From assembly GCA_963210315.1 (NCBI GenBank), contig OY723312.1:372001-436000 (forward strand): a DNA stretch of 64,000 bases, read 5' to 3'. Below, piece by piece: positions 23,140-32,874 of this stretch. The stretch comes from Rhynchopus euleeides. Lineage: Eukaryota > Euglenozoa > Diplonemea > Diplonemida > Diplonemidae. Position 1 is the first letter of the stretch; each line of letters opens with the position of its first letter. The translations under genes and the position numbers were made by a program. The notes below the pieces were generated by a model. The model was given only the letters and a program-made list of their open reading frames with translations. It had not been told where the DNA came from and ran no database searches.

Positions 23140-23385
23140 CCCCCCACGAACGCCTTTAGTCGAGTGGCTTCGCCACGGTCAGGGAGACTTGGAATAGGGA
23201 GGAGCGCGCGCGAGGTTTTTGTTGCTGCTTGGTTGCTGTTGTTTGCTGTGTTGTTTCTCATCACTGTTGCTGCATAGTGCAGTTTCCGCCACGTGCGTTG
23301 CACGGTTGGACGGGGGCGCGACCACCACCACCCTTCATCAGGAAATCGGGTTGTGTGTGCGTTGGTGATCGGCCCCTCTCGCAGA
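23140..23385 (+). repeat. Promoter-like direct repeat, copy 1
   Basis: About 245 bp closely matching 23869-24113 (ACGAACG...TTTAGTCGAGTGG to TCGGCCCCTCTCGC). In the second copy this block lies immediately upstream of an ATG-initiated ORF at 24139, so it may be a duplicated 5' flank. One 41 bp satellite unit precedes each copy. Confidence 0.85.
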
Positions 23386-23524
23386 TCTTGACTAGTCAGG
23401 CTGGCCCCCCTCCCCTCTCCGGCCCTCTGGGCAAACTATTGCTTTGTTGTGCTTCTCGCGTCGCGCGAAGATACTTGCTCCACACTATTCACTAAATCTC
23501 CGATTCCCCCCGATTCCCCCCAGC

Positions 23525-23870
23525 ACATTCGTGTACTTGGCGGATTCCCCCCGATTCCCCCCAGTACATAGTCATACTTGGCGGATTTCCCCCGATTGCC
23601 CCCAGCGCATAGTCATGCTTGGCGGATTCCCCCCGATTCCCCCCAGAACATAGTCAGGCTTGGCGGATTTCCCCCGATTCCCCCCAGTACATTCGTGTAC
23701 TTGGCGGATTCCCCCCGATTCCCCCCAGTACATTGTCGTACTTGGACGATTCCCCCCGATTTCCCCCAGTACATTGTCATACTTGGACGATTCCCCCCGA
23801 TTCCCCCCAGTACATTGTCGTACTTGGACGATTCCCCCCAGTACATTGTCGTACTTGGACGATTCCCCCT
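23525..23870. repeat. 41 bp tandem repeat
   Basis: Eight units of 41 bp (unit starts 23525, 23566, 23607, 23648, 23689, 23730, 23771 and 23812), one shortened unit (23843) and a partial tail. The consensus is ACATTGTCGTACTTGGACGA followed by TTCCCCCCGATTCCCCCCAG. Single-base variants define two subtypes (GGCGGA and GGACGA). It lies between the two promoter-like repeats. Confidence 0.92.
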
Positions 23871-24113
23871 ACGAACGACTTTAGTCGAGTGGCTTCGCCA
23901 CGGTAAGGGAGATTTAGAATAGGGAGGAGCGGCGCGCGCGAGGTTTCTGTTGCTGTTTGCTTGCTGTTTTTGCTGTGTTGTTTCTCATCACTGTTGCTGC
24001 ATAGTGCAGTTTCCGCCACGTGCGTTGCACGGTTGGACGGGGGCGCGACCACCACCACCCTTCATCAGGACATCGGGTTGTGTGTGCGTTGGTGCTCGGC
24101 CCCTCTCGCCTTT
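23869..24113 (+). repeat. Promoter-like direct repeat, copy 2
   Basis: Partner of 23140-23385, ending about 25 bp upstream of the ORF start at 24139. It includes the inverted CCTGATGAAG motif at 24051-24070. Confidence 0.85.
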
Positions 24114-24138
24114 TAAACACCCGCACACACACACAACA

Positions 24139-24350
24139 ATGACAGAGTGCAAGACTCTGGCCGAGCTGGAGGCGCACCTGGAGGGGGGGAAAGGGCAGTC
24201 GTACGACTGGTCCCCCCCGACCGCGCAGCTCGCGGCGGTGAACGTCGACGTGGTGCAGGCGGGCCTCGTCCGGCAGAAGGTGCCGTACCCCGCCCTCCTC
24301 GGCACCCTGAGGAGCTTGCTCGCGGAGGCTGCGACGAAGAACATCGCAGA
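24139..24350 (+). pseudogene. 5' fragment of an unrecognised gene truncated by a repeat array
   Basis: ATG at 24139 follows ACACACAACA and opens a GC-rich frame, MTECKTLAELEAHLEGGKG...LLGTLRSLLAEAATKN, about 70 codons with convincing composition. It then runs straight into the TTTTTCCAGA tandem array. The remaining reading frame is repeat-derived (FSRFFQIFPD), so the original 3' end appears lost to insertion or expansion. Function unknown. Confidence 0.5.
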
Positions 24351-24510
24351 TTTTTCCAGATTTTTCCAGATTTTTCCAGATTTTTCCAGATTTTTCCAGA
24401 TTTTTCCAGATTTTTCCAGATTTTTCCAGATTTTTCCAGATTTTTCCAGATTTTTCCAGATTTTTCCAGATTTTTCCAGATTTTTCCAGATTTTTCCAGA
24501 TTTTTCCAGA
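24351..24510. repeat. Sixteen perfect TTTTTCCAGA units
   Basis: 160 bp of exact 10-mer repetition, followed to about 24720 by diverged forms and the inverse word TCTGGAAAAA. It forms the right-hand subterminal word array of element H. Confidence 0.95.
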
Positions 24511-25639
24511 TTTTTCAGAATTTTGAAAAATCTGAAAAATCTGGAAAAATCTGACCAGATTCTGGACAGATTTTTCCAGATTTTTCAGATTTTTCAAAAT
24601 TCTGAAAAATCTGGAAAAATCTGTCCAGAATCTGGACAGATTTTCTCAGATTTTGAAAATTCTGAAAAATCTGGAATCCCCAGAATCTGCCAGAATCTGT
24701 GAAATTCTGGCAGAAATCTGTCAAACCATGTCCATTGCACTATTCGGAATCCGTGCGGATCGTGGTGGGGTCATTTTGTGGGTGGAGGTGCCAAGTATCA
24801 CACATGAAATGTGGGTCTGGTTTGGGTCCTGATAATGGGAGGATATTCCCGGGAGTCAGCAACCTGCGAGGACCCCCACACTGGTGTCCAAAACCCCGTT
24901 CCTTTGAATGTTTGGATTCCGTGCGGACCGCAGTGGGGTCATTTTGACCATGTGGTGCCTGTTATGACTGGAAAAACAGGCTGAAAATTTGAAATTTGGC
25001 TGAAATTCGGCTTCCGCCGAATACAAGCCCCCCCCCCTTGTATTCGGCGAAAAAATTTATGGATTTCGAATTTTCAGACCCCCCCCTTCTAATAGCCCCC
25101 CCCCCTTGTATTTGACCCCCCCTTCTATTTAGCCCCCCCCAGTCAGTGTTGAAATATACGTATAATACGTATACGTATATATACGTATATATCAACCAAA
25201 ATCTGAAAAACCGTATACTTTAGTCGTTTACTTGGGCAGCAGCAATTTGTACATTTTTTTGACAATTTTGAGTTGTGACCCCACCGTGAATTCCGCGGTA
25301 TACCTAGCAGTCAATTCCGCCCTGTTTCGAGTTCCGGAAATGCAGTCTGTTGGGTTCAAATTGGGATGCGGATGCGCATCCCAATTTGACTGGTGAGGTT
25401 GGCCGGGAAAATTTTTTTTCAAAAAATCTCGGAAAGCTAGGGTAGCAACGGAATCAAATGCGGCCAGAATCGGGGAAAAAGGTGTAGTGGAAGACAATTT
25501 ACTCCCAGATGCAATTCTCACCCCCCTTGGTAGGCTTTTGTACAGTGATTTTTTTGCTTCTTATTGCCTGCGAATCCACCACCTTCCATGCACAGGAAAA
25601 CTCATCTGAATCATGTGAAACACAAACATGGCCTGCTTC

Positions 25640-26470
25640 AAATGCAAGAGTTCATGGAATGTCACCAACATCACCCTGCTTCCCCGGGCAGTGCAGAATG
25701 GCCTGAAGGCCCCCCACCCAGTGGTCTCGCTGGGGGTCGGGCAAACCAAAAAAGAGGTAGGGCACAGGGTGGGCCGAGCTCGCTCCGCAGGGGAAAAAGT
25801 GCAGCCCAACCCCACTCCGATTTCCCGCAGTATGATGCAAACAGGGCCACAGAACGTTTTCCCCCCAATTCGAAAGGCATCGGATGCTGCCGCCTTAGAT
25901 CGTCCTGCTGGACCAAAAATCAGTAGTCAGGGGGTCTTGGGTTGCCATTGAGCACTTGCAAAACTGCAATCCCGAGTAACTTTGCCAGCGCGCCGTGTTC
26001 AGGAACGGCAGCAAAGCTAACAGGCTACAGGGGGGTCTGGGGGGCGGAGCCCCCCAGCCGCCGGAGGCCACGGTAGTGAACATCCTAAAATCCCTCGAAG
26101 GCTAATCCCCACACCGGTTGGTGCTGTTGCACATTCCAGGCGGGGATGATCCTTCGCTTGACCTGATGAGTGCCTGATGGTGCGCTTCGATGAGCACCAC
26201 CAAGCCCCCAGCACCTGGTACACCTGCTCATGATGGCGTTGGGTTTTCATACGCTGCGCGTGAAAACACGGCTACAAGGCCGAACCCAAAAGCCCCAAAA
26301 TCTGACCCATCCGCAAAATTCGACGGGGAAAATATTGAGGTAGGGCCAAGGTAGGGCCGAGGTAGGGCCATGCCACCCCTGGCGGCCCACCCTCCCCAAA
26401 AATTACAGAAAAAGGGAGGTGGGGCCGCGGCCCCCCCTGCCAGCCCTGGCACGAGATCACTGCCCCCACC
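25640..26470. repeat. Dispersed repeat W, copy 2 (inverted)
   Basis: Inverted relative to 16195-16900. Compared with copy 1 it carries extra sequence around 26320-26350 (a repeated GGTAGGGCC). It includes one copy of the CCGTGGCCTCCGGCGG repeat near 26037-26085. Confidence 0.75.
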
Positions 26471-26861
26471 TCTCCCCTGACTTTCTCAATTGCTCCAGGA
26501 TTTCGGCTATTTTCGGCTATTTTTGTGTACTTTGGGACCCCGTGTACACGGTGGACTCCAGCGGCCCTAGCGGGAGTCTGGGAGCGGGAGTCTGAGCGGG
26601 TGTCAAAGACTCCCGCTAGCGGGAGTCTATACTCCCGCTAGGGGGAGTCTGACTCCCCCTAGCGGGAGTCTTTTCACCTATTTTCATCCATTTTTCCCAT
26701 GATATAGTTACAGTCTACTGGCGTGGGGGGTAAAATCATGGTGGAAGAGGGATGGGGAGGGGCTTGTTTTGCTTCTGTCAGTTTCCCCGGACTCTGGACT
26801 ACCTACCTATCCTCCTGGTAGCGGCTGCACCTGCGGAGGTGAGCGGTTAGAATTTGAGGTG

Positions 26862-27998
26862 TCAAAGTGCGGCCATCGCCTGTCGTAGTTGTGTTACACC
26901 TTGGGCAAGACAAGCCATCCTGCAGGCCTCATCTTCTTCGTCAGAACTGTCATCCCCCTCCTGCTGTGCGCGTTGGTCAAGCGTGCTCAAAGTCGCCTCG
27001 GATGACACGAATGGTGTGAAAGTCGCCCCCAGCGGGATTGGCATTTTGCACAAGCAGAGCGATAATTTGCGGTATCCTTCGGGGAACCGGGACAGGAAGT
27101 AGGGCGCGCTGATGGGTTCAACGAAGTCCTGTGTGTTGCAGTGCACAAACCCCTTCTGCAGCTGTGTCAACTGTGTGCAAAGAACATACACAGCCAATCT
27201 ATGAGCGTGTCGGGTGTGCAGACACGGACACAGAATGACTTCTCTATACCCGAGGATCCCGTCCTGCGACAGGTGCGCAACCTTCCAAGGCATGCCCGAT
27301 GCGCGCCGCTTCTCTTCTGCCATCGCAAGATCTCTCTCGTAAGTTGCGGAGCTGGCGATTGTAACGGCATCTTTCTTGCGATGTCCGTTCTCTGCTTCTT
27401 CAAATTCGTCGTTGTTCTGCAGAGGCACTGCATCTTCTGGAGCCCACCAATGATGGAGACTGTGTACGTAGGCATTGCGCGTTGATCCCTTTTCGGCATG
27501 CTCCATCAACCAGTGAAATATATGCCCTGAGATCCGAGCACGCAAGAAGGGAATCCGGGCTGACTCATCCTTGCATCCCCAGAAGTGCCAGGGGATGTCT
27601 GCATACCGGAAATGCATGAGGTCTGCAAGGGAGACAAAGAGGTAGCGGAACAAGCCCTTGTAGGTGTGTCCTGTGACAGGCAAGCACGACCTTCCGGAAC
27701 TGAGCACCTGTCCCATTCTGCGACACATTCAGTGCAAGGTTTGTACAGGTCTTGTCGAATATTTTTTTGTTGTCTCATCCAGTACCCTGATCAGCCGCAT
27801 GGCGAGCCCCTTGCAGTCATGGAGTGCTGGGGTGACGTAGCGGGCATTGGGAAGCACACCTGCCAAGAGGGAGGGGTAGCCAGCCTCTTTCATCTCAGAG
27901 AGAGTCAGGTGCGGGTATCGATGCACCTGTTGATACCAGCGTTCTTCTGGGATGTCGCACAGTGAGCATCGGTGCCCTCGCCCCCCGCATCGCCTCAT
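26862..27998 (-). CDS. Hypothetical protein(s) encoded by element J
   Basis: Two consecutive minus-strand frames: 27998-27729 (MRRCGGRGHRCSLCDIPEER..., with a CxxC and a HDCKGLAMRLIRVL segment) and 27728-26862 (288 residues, including SLADLMHFRYADIPWHFWGC and a C-terminal acidic QQEGDDSSDEEDEACRM). They lie in one frame separated by a single stop codon, so either an intron or a nonsense mutation lies between them. Residue composition looks genuinely protein-like. I recognise no family. Location inside the element suggests an element-encoded function, possibly mobilisation, but that is inference. Confidence 0.45.
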
Positions 27999-28263
27999 TG
28001 TTGCCCACTGCTGATCTATACTCCCGCTAGCGGGAGTTGGACTCCCCCTAGTTGAGACTCCCGAAAAGGGTTAAACCCGGTAGTGGTACCCTACCCCCGC
28101 TGGAGTACACCGTGCAAGGCCGGATCAGCCCACGGGTGGGTTTGAGGAAGAAATCTGGGGGGGCAAATTTTGCTGCGACTTCCGGTTTCACCCGGCCGAA
28201 CTCCAGCATCTATCCAGACCCACGGTGCCAAGCCGTTCGCCCGTGTCGCGATCATTCGCGGCT

Positions 28264-28644
28264 TCAGGCTGCCCCCGACGACACGTTTGTATCCTGCACC
28301 TTGCCATACTTCGCCTCCACCTTGTATATGACGGAGAGCGCCCTCCTTCCGCATCGTTGCGACTTCCCTGACAGCGAACTTATCCATGTCAGGGAAGACA
28401 TGGCGATGATTGCGTTGGCCACCTGGGTGCTGTGCTTGTGGAGCTCCTTGCTCAACACCGTTGCTAGGAGCCTTCTAATGGATCCCAGTGTCAGCACACT
28501 GCCCCCTTTTTTAACAGGGAAGGCCGTGCAAAAATCATGCACAATGTTCGTCGCCTCCGCAGCCTCGGGACTCTCTGCGCTCTTCTTCTTCTTAATCGAC
28601 TTTGCCGCCGGCTTCGCTGCCGGCTTCGTTGTCGTCTTCCCCAT
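28264..28644 (-). CDS. Small basic hypothetical protein, histone-tail-like N-terminus
   Basis: 126 residues starting MGKTTTKPAAKPAAKSIKKK. The Lys/Ala/Pro-rich basic tail precedes a helical region (LTLGSIRRLLATVLSKEL..., STQVANAIIAMSSLTWISSL). The layout recalls a histone-fold protein, but I cannot match it to a particular histone, so this is only a suggestion. It lies between the two right ends of element J. Confidence 0.45.
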   Translation of the reverse strand: MGKTTTKPAAKPAAKSIKKKKSAESPEAAEATNIVHDFCTAFPVKKGGSVLTLGSIRRLLATVLSKELHKHSTQVANAIIAMSSLTWISSLSGKSQRCGRRALSVIYKVEAKYGKVQDTNVSSGAA

Positions 28645-28896
28645 TTTTGTGAATCAGGTCTGCGAGCTGGGATGGGTGGAAACGTCCGTTTCGTTTGGTG
28701 TGGCTGTACTTCAGTGACGAGTGCCACATTGCATAGGTATCATGGGAAAAATGAGTGAAAATAGGTGAAAAGACTCCCGCTAGCGGGAGTATAGACTCCC
28801 GCTAGCGGGAGTCTATACTCCCGCTAGCGGGAGTTGGACTCCCCCTAGTTGAGACTCCCGAAAAGGGTTACCCTACCCCCGCTGGAGTCCACCGTG

Positions 28897-29280
28897 TAGG
28901 AGGCCTTATACACCGCAAAAGTCACCGATTTTTTTTTCCCTGGGAAGGTTCTCACTAAAACTACACAGGAATCACATTTTTGGGCCGGAAAATTTTTGTT
29001 TCCGGCCCGGACGCCTCCCTGAGACGGACCCATTTTTGGGTCGATTTTTGGGGGGATTTTCCTTAGGAAAGTTGGTAATAGTGGTTGGGCAGCAGTAAAT
29101 TGGACTCTACTCCACTAAATTCACCGATTTTTTTTATGGTGTAATCTACGGAGCTCAACTCTCAAATTCCGTCAAAAACCGGGTCTTTTTGTGGCGATCC
29201 GCGGGGGTGAAATTCCGAAGAAAATATCGGCAAAAACAGTTTTTCCGAATTTCTCCACCAAAAAAAAAAGTATTTTTTCA
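28897..29280. other. Non-coding, T-rich spacer
   Basis: Contains repeated short phrases such as TCACCGATTTTTTTT (28922 and 29121) and GGGCAGCAGTAAATT (compare 25234). No gene is seen. Confidence 0.4.
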
Positions 29281-29330
29281 TGGTATGACAAAGGTCTTAA
29301 TAAGAAAAGGATCTTTTCACTTCTTTCTTA

Positions 29331-29693
29331 CTGGGGGGGGGCAAATACAAGCATATATGCTTGTATTAAGCGTGCCAGCTCGCATAATGCGGGGCTTTCT
29401 GGAAAAATTATAAATGGCTATACTGCGAATACAAGCATACTAAAAACCCAATTTTTGTTGACCAGGCTAATACAAGCATATATGCTTGTATTAGCCTGGT
29501 AGAAAAAATTGAAATTTTGTGGTGGAAACCCCCCAAAAACCCCCAAAATACCCAATATTTTCTACCAGGCTAATAGAAGCATATATGCTTCTATTAGCCT
29601 GAAAATTTTATATAAATCCGGATTTTCAAAATATGCTTGTATTCGCATGTATGCTTGTATTAGCATGTATGCTTGTATTTGCCCCCCCCCCAG
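29331..29693. mobile_element. TA-flanked element K (word CAAGCATATATGCTTG)
   Basis: 363 bp with ends CTGGGGGGGGGCAAATACAA and the inverse TTGTATTTGCCCCCCCCCAG, flanked by TA (TTA/TAA context). The internal word CAAGCATATATGCTTG occurs several times; one pair is varied to GAAGCATATATGCTTC. Ends match the type of D. Confidence 0.85.
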
Positions 29694-29739
29694 TAAGACG
29701 TCTTAATGCAGGTGCTGCATTAAATTTCTTAAATTAATG

Positions 29740-29846
29740 GGGGCCCTCGCTACCAGTCACTGCTCGTCACAGCTCGTCAGTCAGTGAGGGGAAGTGGGCT
29801 GGAGCTCACTTTTTCTCACTCAGTCACACTTGGTAGCGAAGGCCCC
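29740..29846. mobile_element. MITE, GGGGCCCTCGC subfamily, copy h
   Basis: 107 bp with ends GGGGCCCTCGCTACC and GGTAGCGAAGGCCCC. The flanks TAATG/CAATG form a near-perfect 5 bp duplication. It is inserted in element L. Confidence 0.85.
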
Positions 29847-30329
29847 CAATGACCCCCATTATTTTTAAGAAATGCAGGATTTCTTAAGATTTCTTAATGA
29901 AATGATGGACATTATTTCCATATCTCCCAGCATTAAAAATGTCCATCATTCTGGAAAAGATCTTTTAAGATCTTTTTCAGAATGATGGACATTAAAATGC
30001 TAGGCATTAAGAAACACGTCTTAAGAAATCAGTAAGAAATCTTTAAGAAATAGCCCTTTCGGCATTACATTAAGACGTCTTAAGAAATTTCGAGATATCT
30101 TAACATTTCTTGCAAGATCTTTGTCATACCATGTTTTTTTGGAAAAATTATTGTCCTGAAAAGCGCCAATTCCGTACGTTACACGATAAAAAAAATGTTG
30201 AAAAAGGTGTAGCGGGGTGCCATTTACTCAAAATTTTGAAAAAGTATACGGTTTTTCAGATTTTGGTTGATATACGTATACGTGGCCCCCTCAGAATACC
30301 CTGGTTTTCGGCCTTTTTGTTGGTACCTA

Positions 30330-30524
30330 GGGTACCCCGAGAGAATGTCACCCCCCTCGAGGGCCCAGGGCCGAGGGGGGGGTGACATTCTTCCCAGCCG
30401 CTACACAGGGCAACCGTTGAAGAATGTCACCCCCTCTGTACAGGGTGGCCGTTGGAGAATGTCACCCCCCAAGCGGAGGCCGAGGGGGGGGGGGGGGGGG
30501 GGGGTGACATTCTCTCGGGGTACC
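30330..30524. mobile_element. TA-flanked element N (word AGAATGTCACCCCC)
   Basis: 195 bp with ends GGGTACCCCGAGAGAATGTC and its exact inverse, both flanked by TA inside CCTAGG. The word AGAATGTCACCCCC appears at each end and twice in the interior. The core contains a run of about 20 G. Confidence 0.9.
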
Positions 30525-30534
30525 CTAGGTACTA

Positions 30535-31048
30535 CGTGGGAAGGCTTTAGTCATCCCCCAATCACCTCTCACGCCCGTTCCCATCACCCTGCAGCCTTGA
30601 CGTGCGCACAAGATGGCAAGGTGACCAACGGTACCGGTACCGTTGGTCACCTTGTCACAGGCTCAGCCTGTGTGTCAGCCTCCTCACTGTAATATATGCC
30701 TGAGGAGGGGAAGAAGCAGAAGTGGGCTGAGGCGTGGGTCGTGGAGGACCTGGCGGGGGGAGGGTTGATGACGTCATACATTCGTGTTTTTGTGGGCGGT
30801 GCAGCGAAGTGCAGTGCACATTTCTTGGCGAGGGTGGTGTCAGGGTTTGCCCCGGCACCGCCAAGAAGGAGCAGGTGTACCATGCCTTCCTCAAAGAGCC
30901 CATTGGGCTCGGGTATCCGCCACCGCCCGAGCACCGCGCATACTACGTATATATACGTATTTTAGGGTATAATACGCGACGTATATATACGTATATATAC
31001 TCGATACGTAGCGGGGGGTCAGGGTATATTACAACACTGCCCCCAGTA
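30535..31048. other. Region without a confident gene
   Basis: Contains the palindrome GGTACCGGTACC flanked by CAAGGTGACCAAC and its inverse (about 30617-30655), and TATACGTATA arrays (30945-31000). GC-rich frames are open on both strands at 30650-30950, but none resembles a known family. Confidence 0.4.
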
Positions 31049-32394
31049 GGGGGGGTCGAAAGCCCCCTTTTTTTGTCCCAAAATGGGGTTTTTCGACATA
31101 GCAGCCGCGGCCCTCTATTTGACCTTCTGACCCCCCAGAACCCCCCTATACCCCGGTTTTTGGGCCCTAGGAGTCCGATTTTCGGGCTCCCGAGCCCCGG
31201 AAAGTCGATTTTTGACGATGTCAATTTTTTGTTCCCTATACTGCACCTCAGGGCCAGGGTACGTACGCCCGACATGGGCAGATCATGACGTACTATCATC
31301 ATGGGACACCCGAGGGTACACCAGCGTTCGGCTGTGCACGATCTGGAGTTTCTGGAGCAAGCGCCACAAGCAAAGGTGCATCCCAAGTCTTTGGATGGGA
31401 GAAGCTGGCAGCAAATATTACCACCTGTCACAACCGTTGGGCCTGCTGCACTGCAAGGCAGAACTCAGAGCTGTCAGGAGCAGGGAGGACGTCACCATCC
31501 CCGACAGCGATGCACTGGCGTTAACTCTCCCCGATAAGACAGAGAGGCACCTTGCTACTGCTGCCGTTGTCGATGCAACATTTCTCCTGTAGATGCGGAC
31601 AGTCAAGGGAGGTGAAGAGCGCAGCGAATACGCAGCTGCAGAGATGAGACCCTATCTCATCAAGGGTCACTTCTGGGCGCTTGTTCATGGCAGAGCAGGG
31701 CGTGCGAGGTCAATGTATTCCTGATTATTCAGGAGGGGTTCCAGAAGCCCTTCCGCATAATCATTGGTTACGGGAGCTGCACTGACGAGTCCTTGACCCC
31801 CTTACTCGTGTCTCATTGCGCTTGAGGAAACGCTCGAATATCAATGATAGCCTTCGCAGCGTCTTTGGCCAGTTCTGCGCACTCGTTGTTCTGATATCAC
31901 GCGCAGCATGAATCCCGACACTTTCTGTTGCCAGTGCATCGTTATCGGGGATGGTGACGTCCTCCCTGTTCCTGACAGCTCTGAGTTCTGCCTTCCTTGC
32001 AGTGCAGCAGGCCCAACGGTTGTGACAGGTGCTAATATTTGCTGCCAGCTTCTCTCATCCAAAGACTTGGGATGCAACCTTTGCTTGTGGCGCTTGCTCC
32101 AGAAACTCCAGATCGTGCACAGCCGAACGCTGGTGTACCCTCGGGTGTCCCATGATGATCGTACTTAATGATCTGCCCATGTCGGGCGTACGTACCCTGG
32201 CCCTGAGGTGCAGTATAGGGAACAAATTTTGACATCATCAAAAATCGACTTTCCGGGGCTCGAGAACCCGAAAATCGGACTCACAGGGCCCAAAAACCGG
32301 GGTATAGGGGGTTCTGGGGGGTCAGAAGGTCAAATAGAGGGCCGCGGCTGCTATGTCGAAAAACACCATTTTGGGACAGGCTTTCGACCCCCCC
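31049..32394. mobile_element. TA-flanked long-TIR element P
   Basis: 1346 bp with ends GGGGGGGTCGAAAGCC and GGCTTTCGACCCCCCC, flanked by TA (31047-31048, 32395-32396). The inverted repeats extend nearly 480 bp on each side (31049-31525 and 31920-32394), leaving a roughly 390 bp unique centre. The termini resemble those of element X (GGGGGGGTCAAATG). It is inserted about 120 bp downstream of the HCNGP-like exon. Confidence 0.9.
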
Positions 32395-32517
32395 TACCCC
32401 CCCCCCCCGCATCGGTAAACCCCCCCTCCTCTCACTTTTTAACGCTTCTTGACAAGACTTGTGGTTTGTGTGGAAAACAGAAACAAGGCAACGCCCTGTG
32501 TGCCAACTGAGCCATAC

Positions 32518-32874
32518 CAGCTGGAGGTTGTTTGGGCTGCTCTCTCCAGGGGGCGCCCACACGCTAGGCGCCATGTGTGTGCCGTACTCGCTGATGCCAC
32601 TATGCGCCATCAGCCGCGGCAGCAAATCGGGGCTCGAAAAATCGCGGCGAGCGCGCATCTGCTGTGTGATGGTCTGACCAGACGACTCCATCACCGCCAT
32701 ATACTCTACCACCTGTGTCCGCAGAGCTGCGTCGCACTGATCTGCCGGCACGGGTTCCGGAAGCCCTTCCAACGCATCCAGCTCCTGGATCGTCGCAGCA
32801 GCCGGCGCAGGCGCCGGGGCAGCAGCGCTCTGCGCCCCGGCAGCTACGGCCTCTGCCGCTGCCGCGTCAGACAT
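32518..32874 (-). CDS. HCNGP-like (SAP30BP-type) protein, first exon
   Basis: The Met at 32874 begins MSDAAAAEAVAAG, then an Ala/Pro-rich stretch and residues about 40-110 including SSGQTITQQMRARRDFSSPD and ISEYGTHMAPSVW. This resembles the HCNGP domain, whose usual core reads F-x-NP and I-x-EYGxN. The exon probably ends at 32518, before a GTATGG donor on the minus strand. No downstream exon was found: the retrotranscribed direction runs into element P 124 bp further on. The gene is either interrupted or its later exons lie beyond the window features I could recognise. Confidence 0.55.

Larger units (their letters stand above)
14721..25027. mobile_element. Large inverted-repeat element H carrying a transposase gene
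   Basis: CTTGTATTCGGCGGAAGCCG at 14721 and its inverse ending 25027 form a near-perfect terminal pair. Word arrays lie inside each end: AGAATTCTGACAG-type at 14815-14990, and TTTTTCCAGA plus its inverse at 24350-24720. The 10.3 kb interior carries W1, several MITEs, a hAT-like transposase gene (19091-21747), a duplicated promoter-like block and a truncated ORF. Whether the transposase belongs to H or is a passenger is not decided by the sequence. Confidence 0.55.
12226..25143. mobile_element. Outer inverted-repeat pair D enclosing nested elements
   Basis: CTGGGGGGGGGCTAAATAGA at 12226 is matched by the inverted TCTATTTAGCCCCCCCCAG ending 25143. The same end type (CTGGGGGGGGGCAAATACAA) bounds element K. 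The 12.9 kb interval holds E, H and many smaller insertions. Left flank is TA; the right flank reads TC, so a target duplication is not preserved. It may be one large nested element or two solo ends that only look paired. Confidence 0.5.
26547..28896. mobile_element. TA-flanked element J (word GACTCCCGCTAGCGGGAGTC)
   Basis: Ends CACGGTGGACTCCAGCGG (26547) and CCGCTGGAGTCCACCGTG (28879-28896), flanked by TA on both sides. Subterminal arrays of GACTCCCGCTAGCGGGAGTC lie at 26560-26675 and 28765-28860. An additional right end (28020-28118) divides it into a part with the 26862-27998 ORFs and a part with the 28264-28644 ORF. This is the only word-type element here, besides H and the 34.7-40.0 kb composite, that holds credible coding sequence. 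Confidence 0.75.
29281..30131. mobile_element. Element L (words TTAAGACGTCTTAA, AAGAAATCTT)
   Basis: Ends TGGTATGACAAAG and CTTTGTCATACCA. The interior consists mostly of AAGAAATCTT, TTAAGACGTCTTAA and AATGATGGACATT words. It is interrupted by element K and by MITE h. No genes. Confidence 0.75.
25154..30290. mobile_element. Inverted-repeat pair I (word TATACGTATA)
   Basis: TATATCAACCAAAATCTGAA and ACCGTATACTTT (25188-25222) are matched by the inverse at 30241-30280. Both sides carry ATACGTATAC words. The 5.1 kb interval contains W2, element J, L and K. Further TATACGTATA arrays occur at 30945-31000, so the pairing could extend beyond it. Confidence 0.55.

Noticed and set aside
23525..23870. 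The 41 bp tandem repeat as a CRISPR-like array.
   Set aside because: Units are contiguous without unique spacers, the context is eukaryotic, and no associated genes are present.
28264..28644. Calling the 126-residue ORF a histone.
   Set aside because: Only the basic tail and helical content are suggestive; no core histone signature could be aligned, so it is left as hypothetical.
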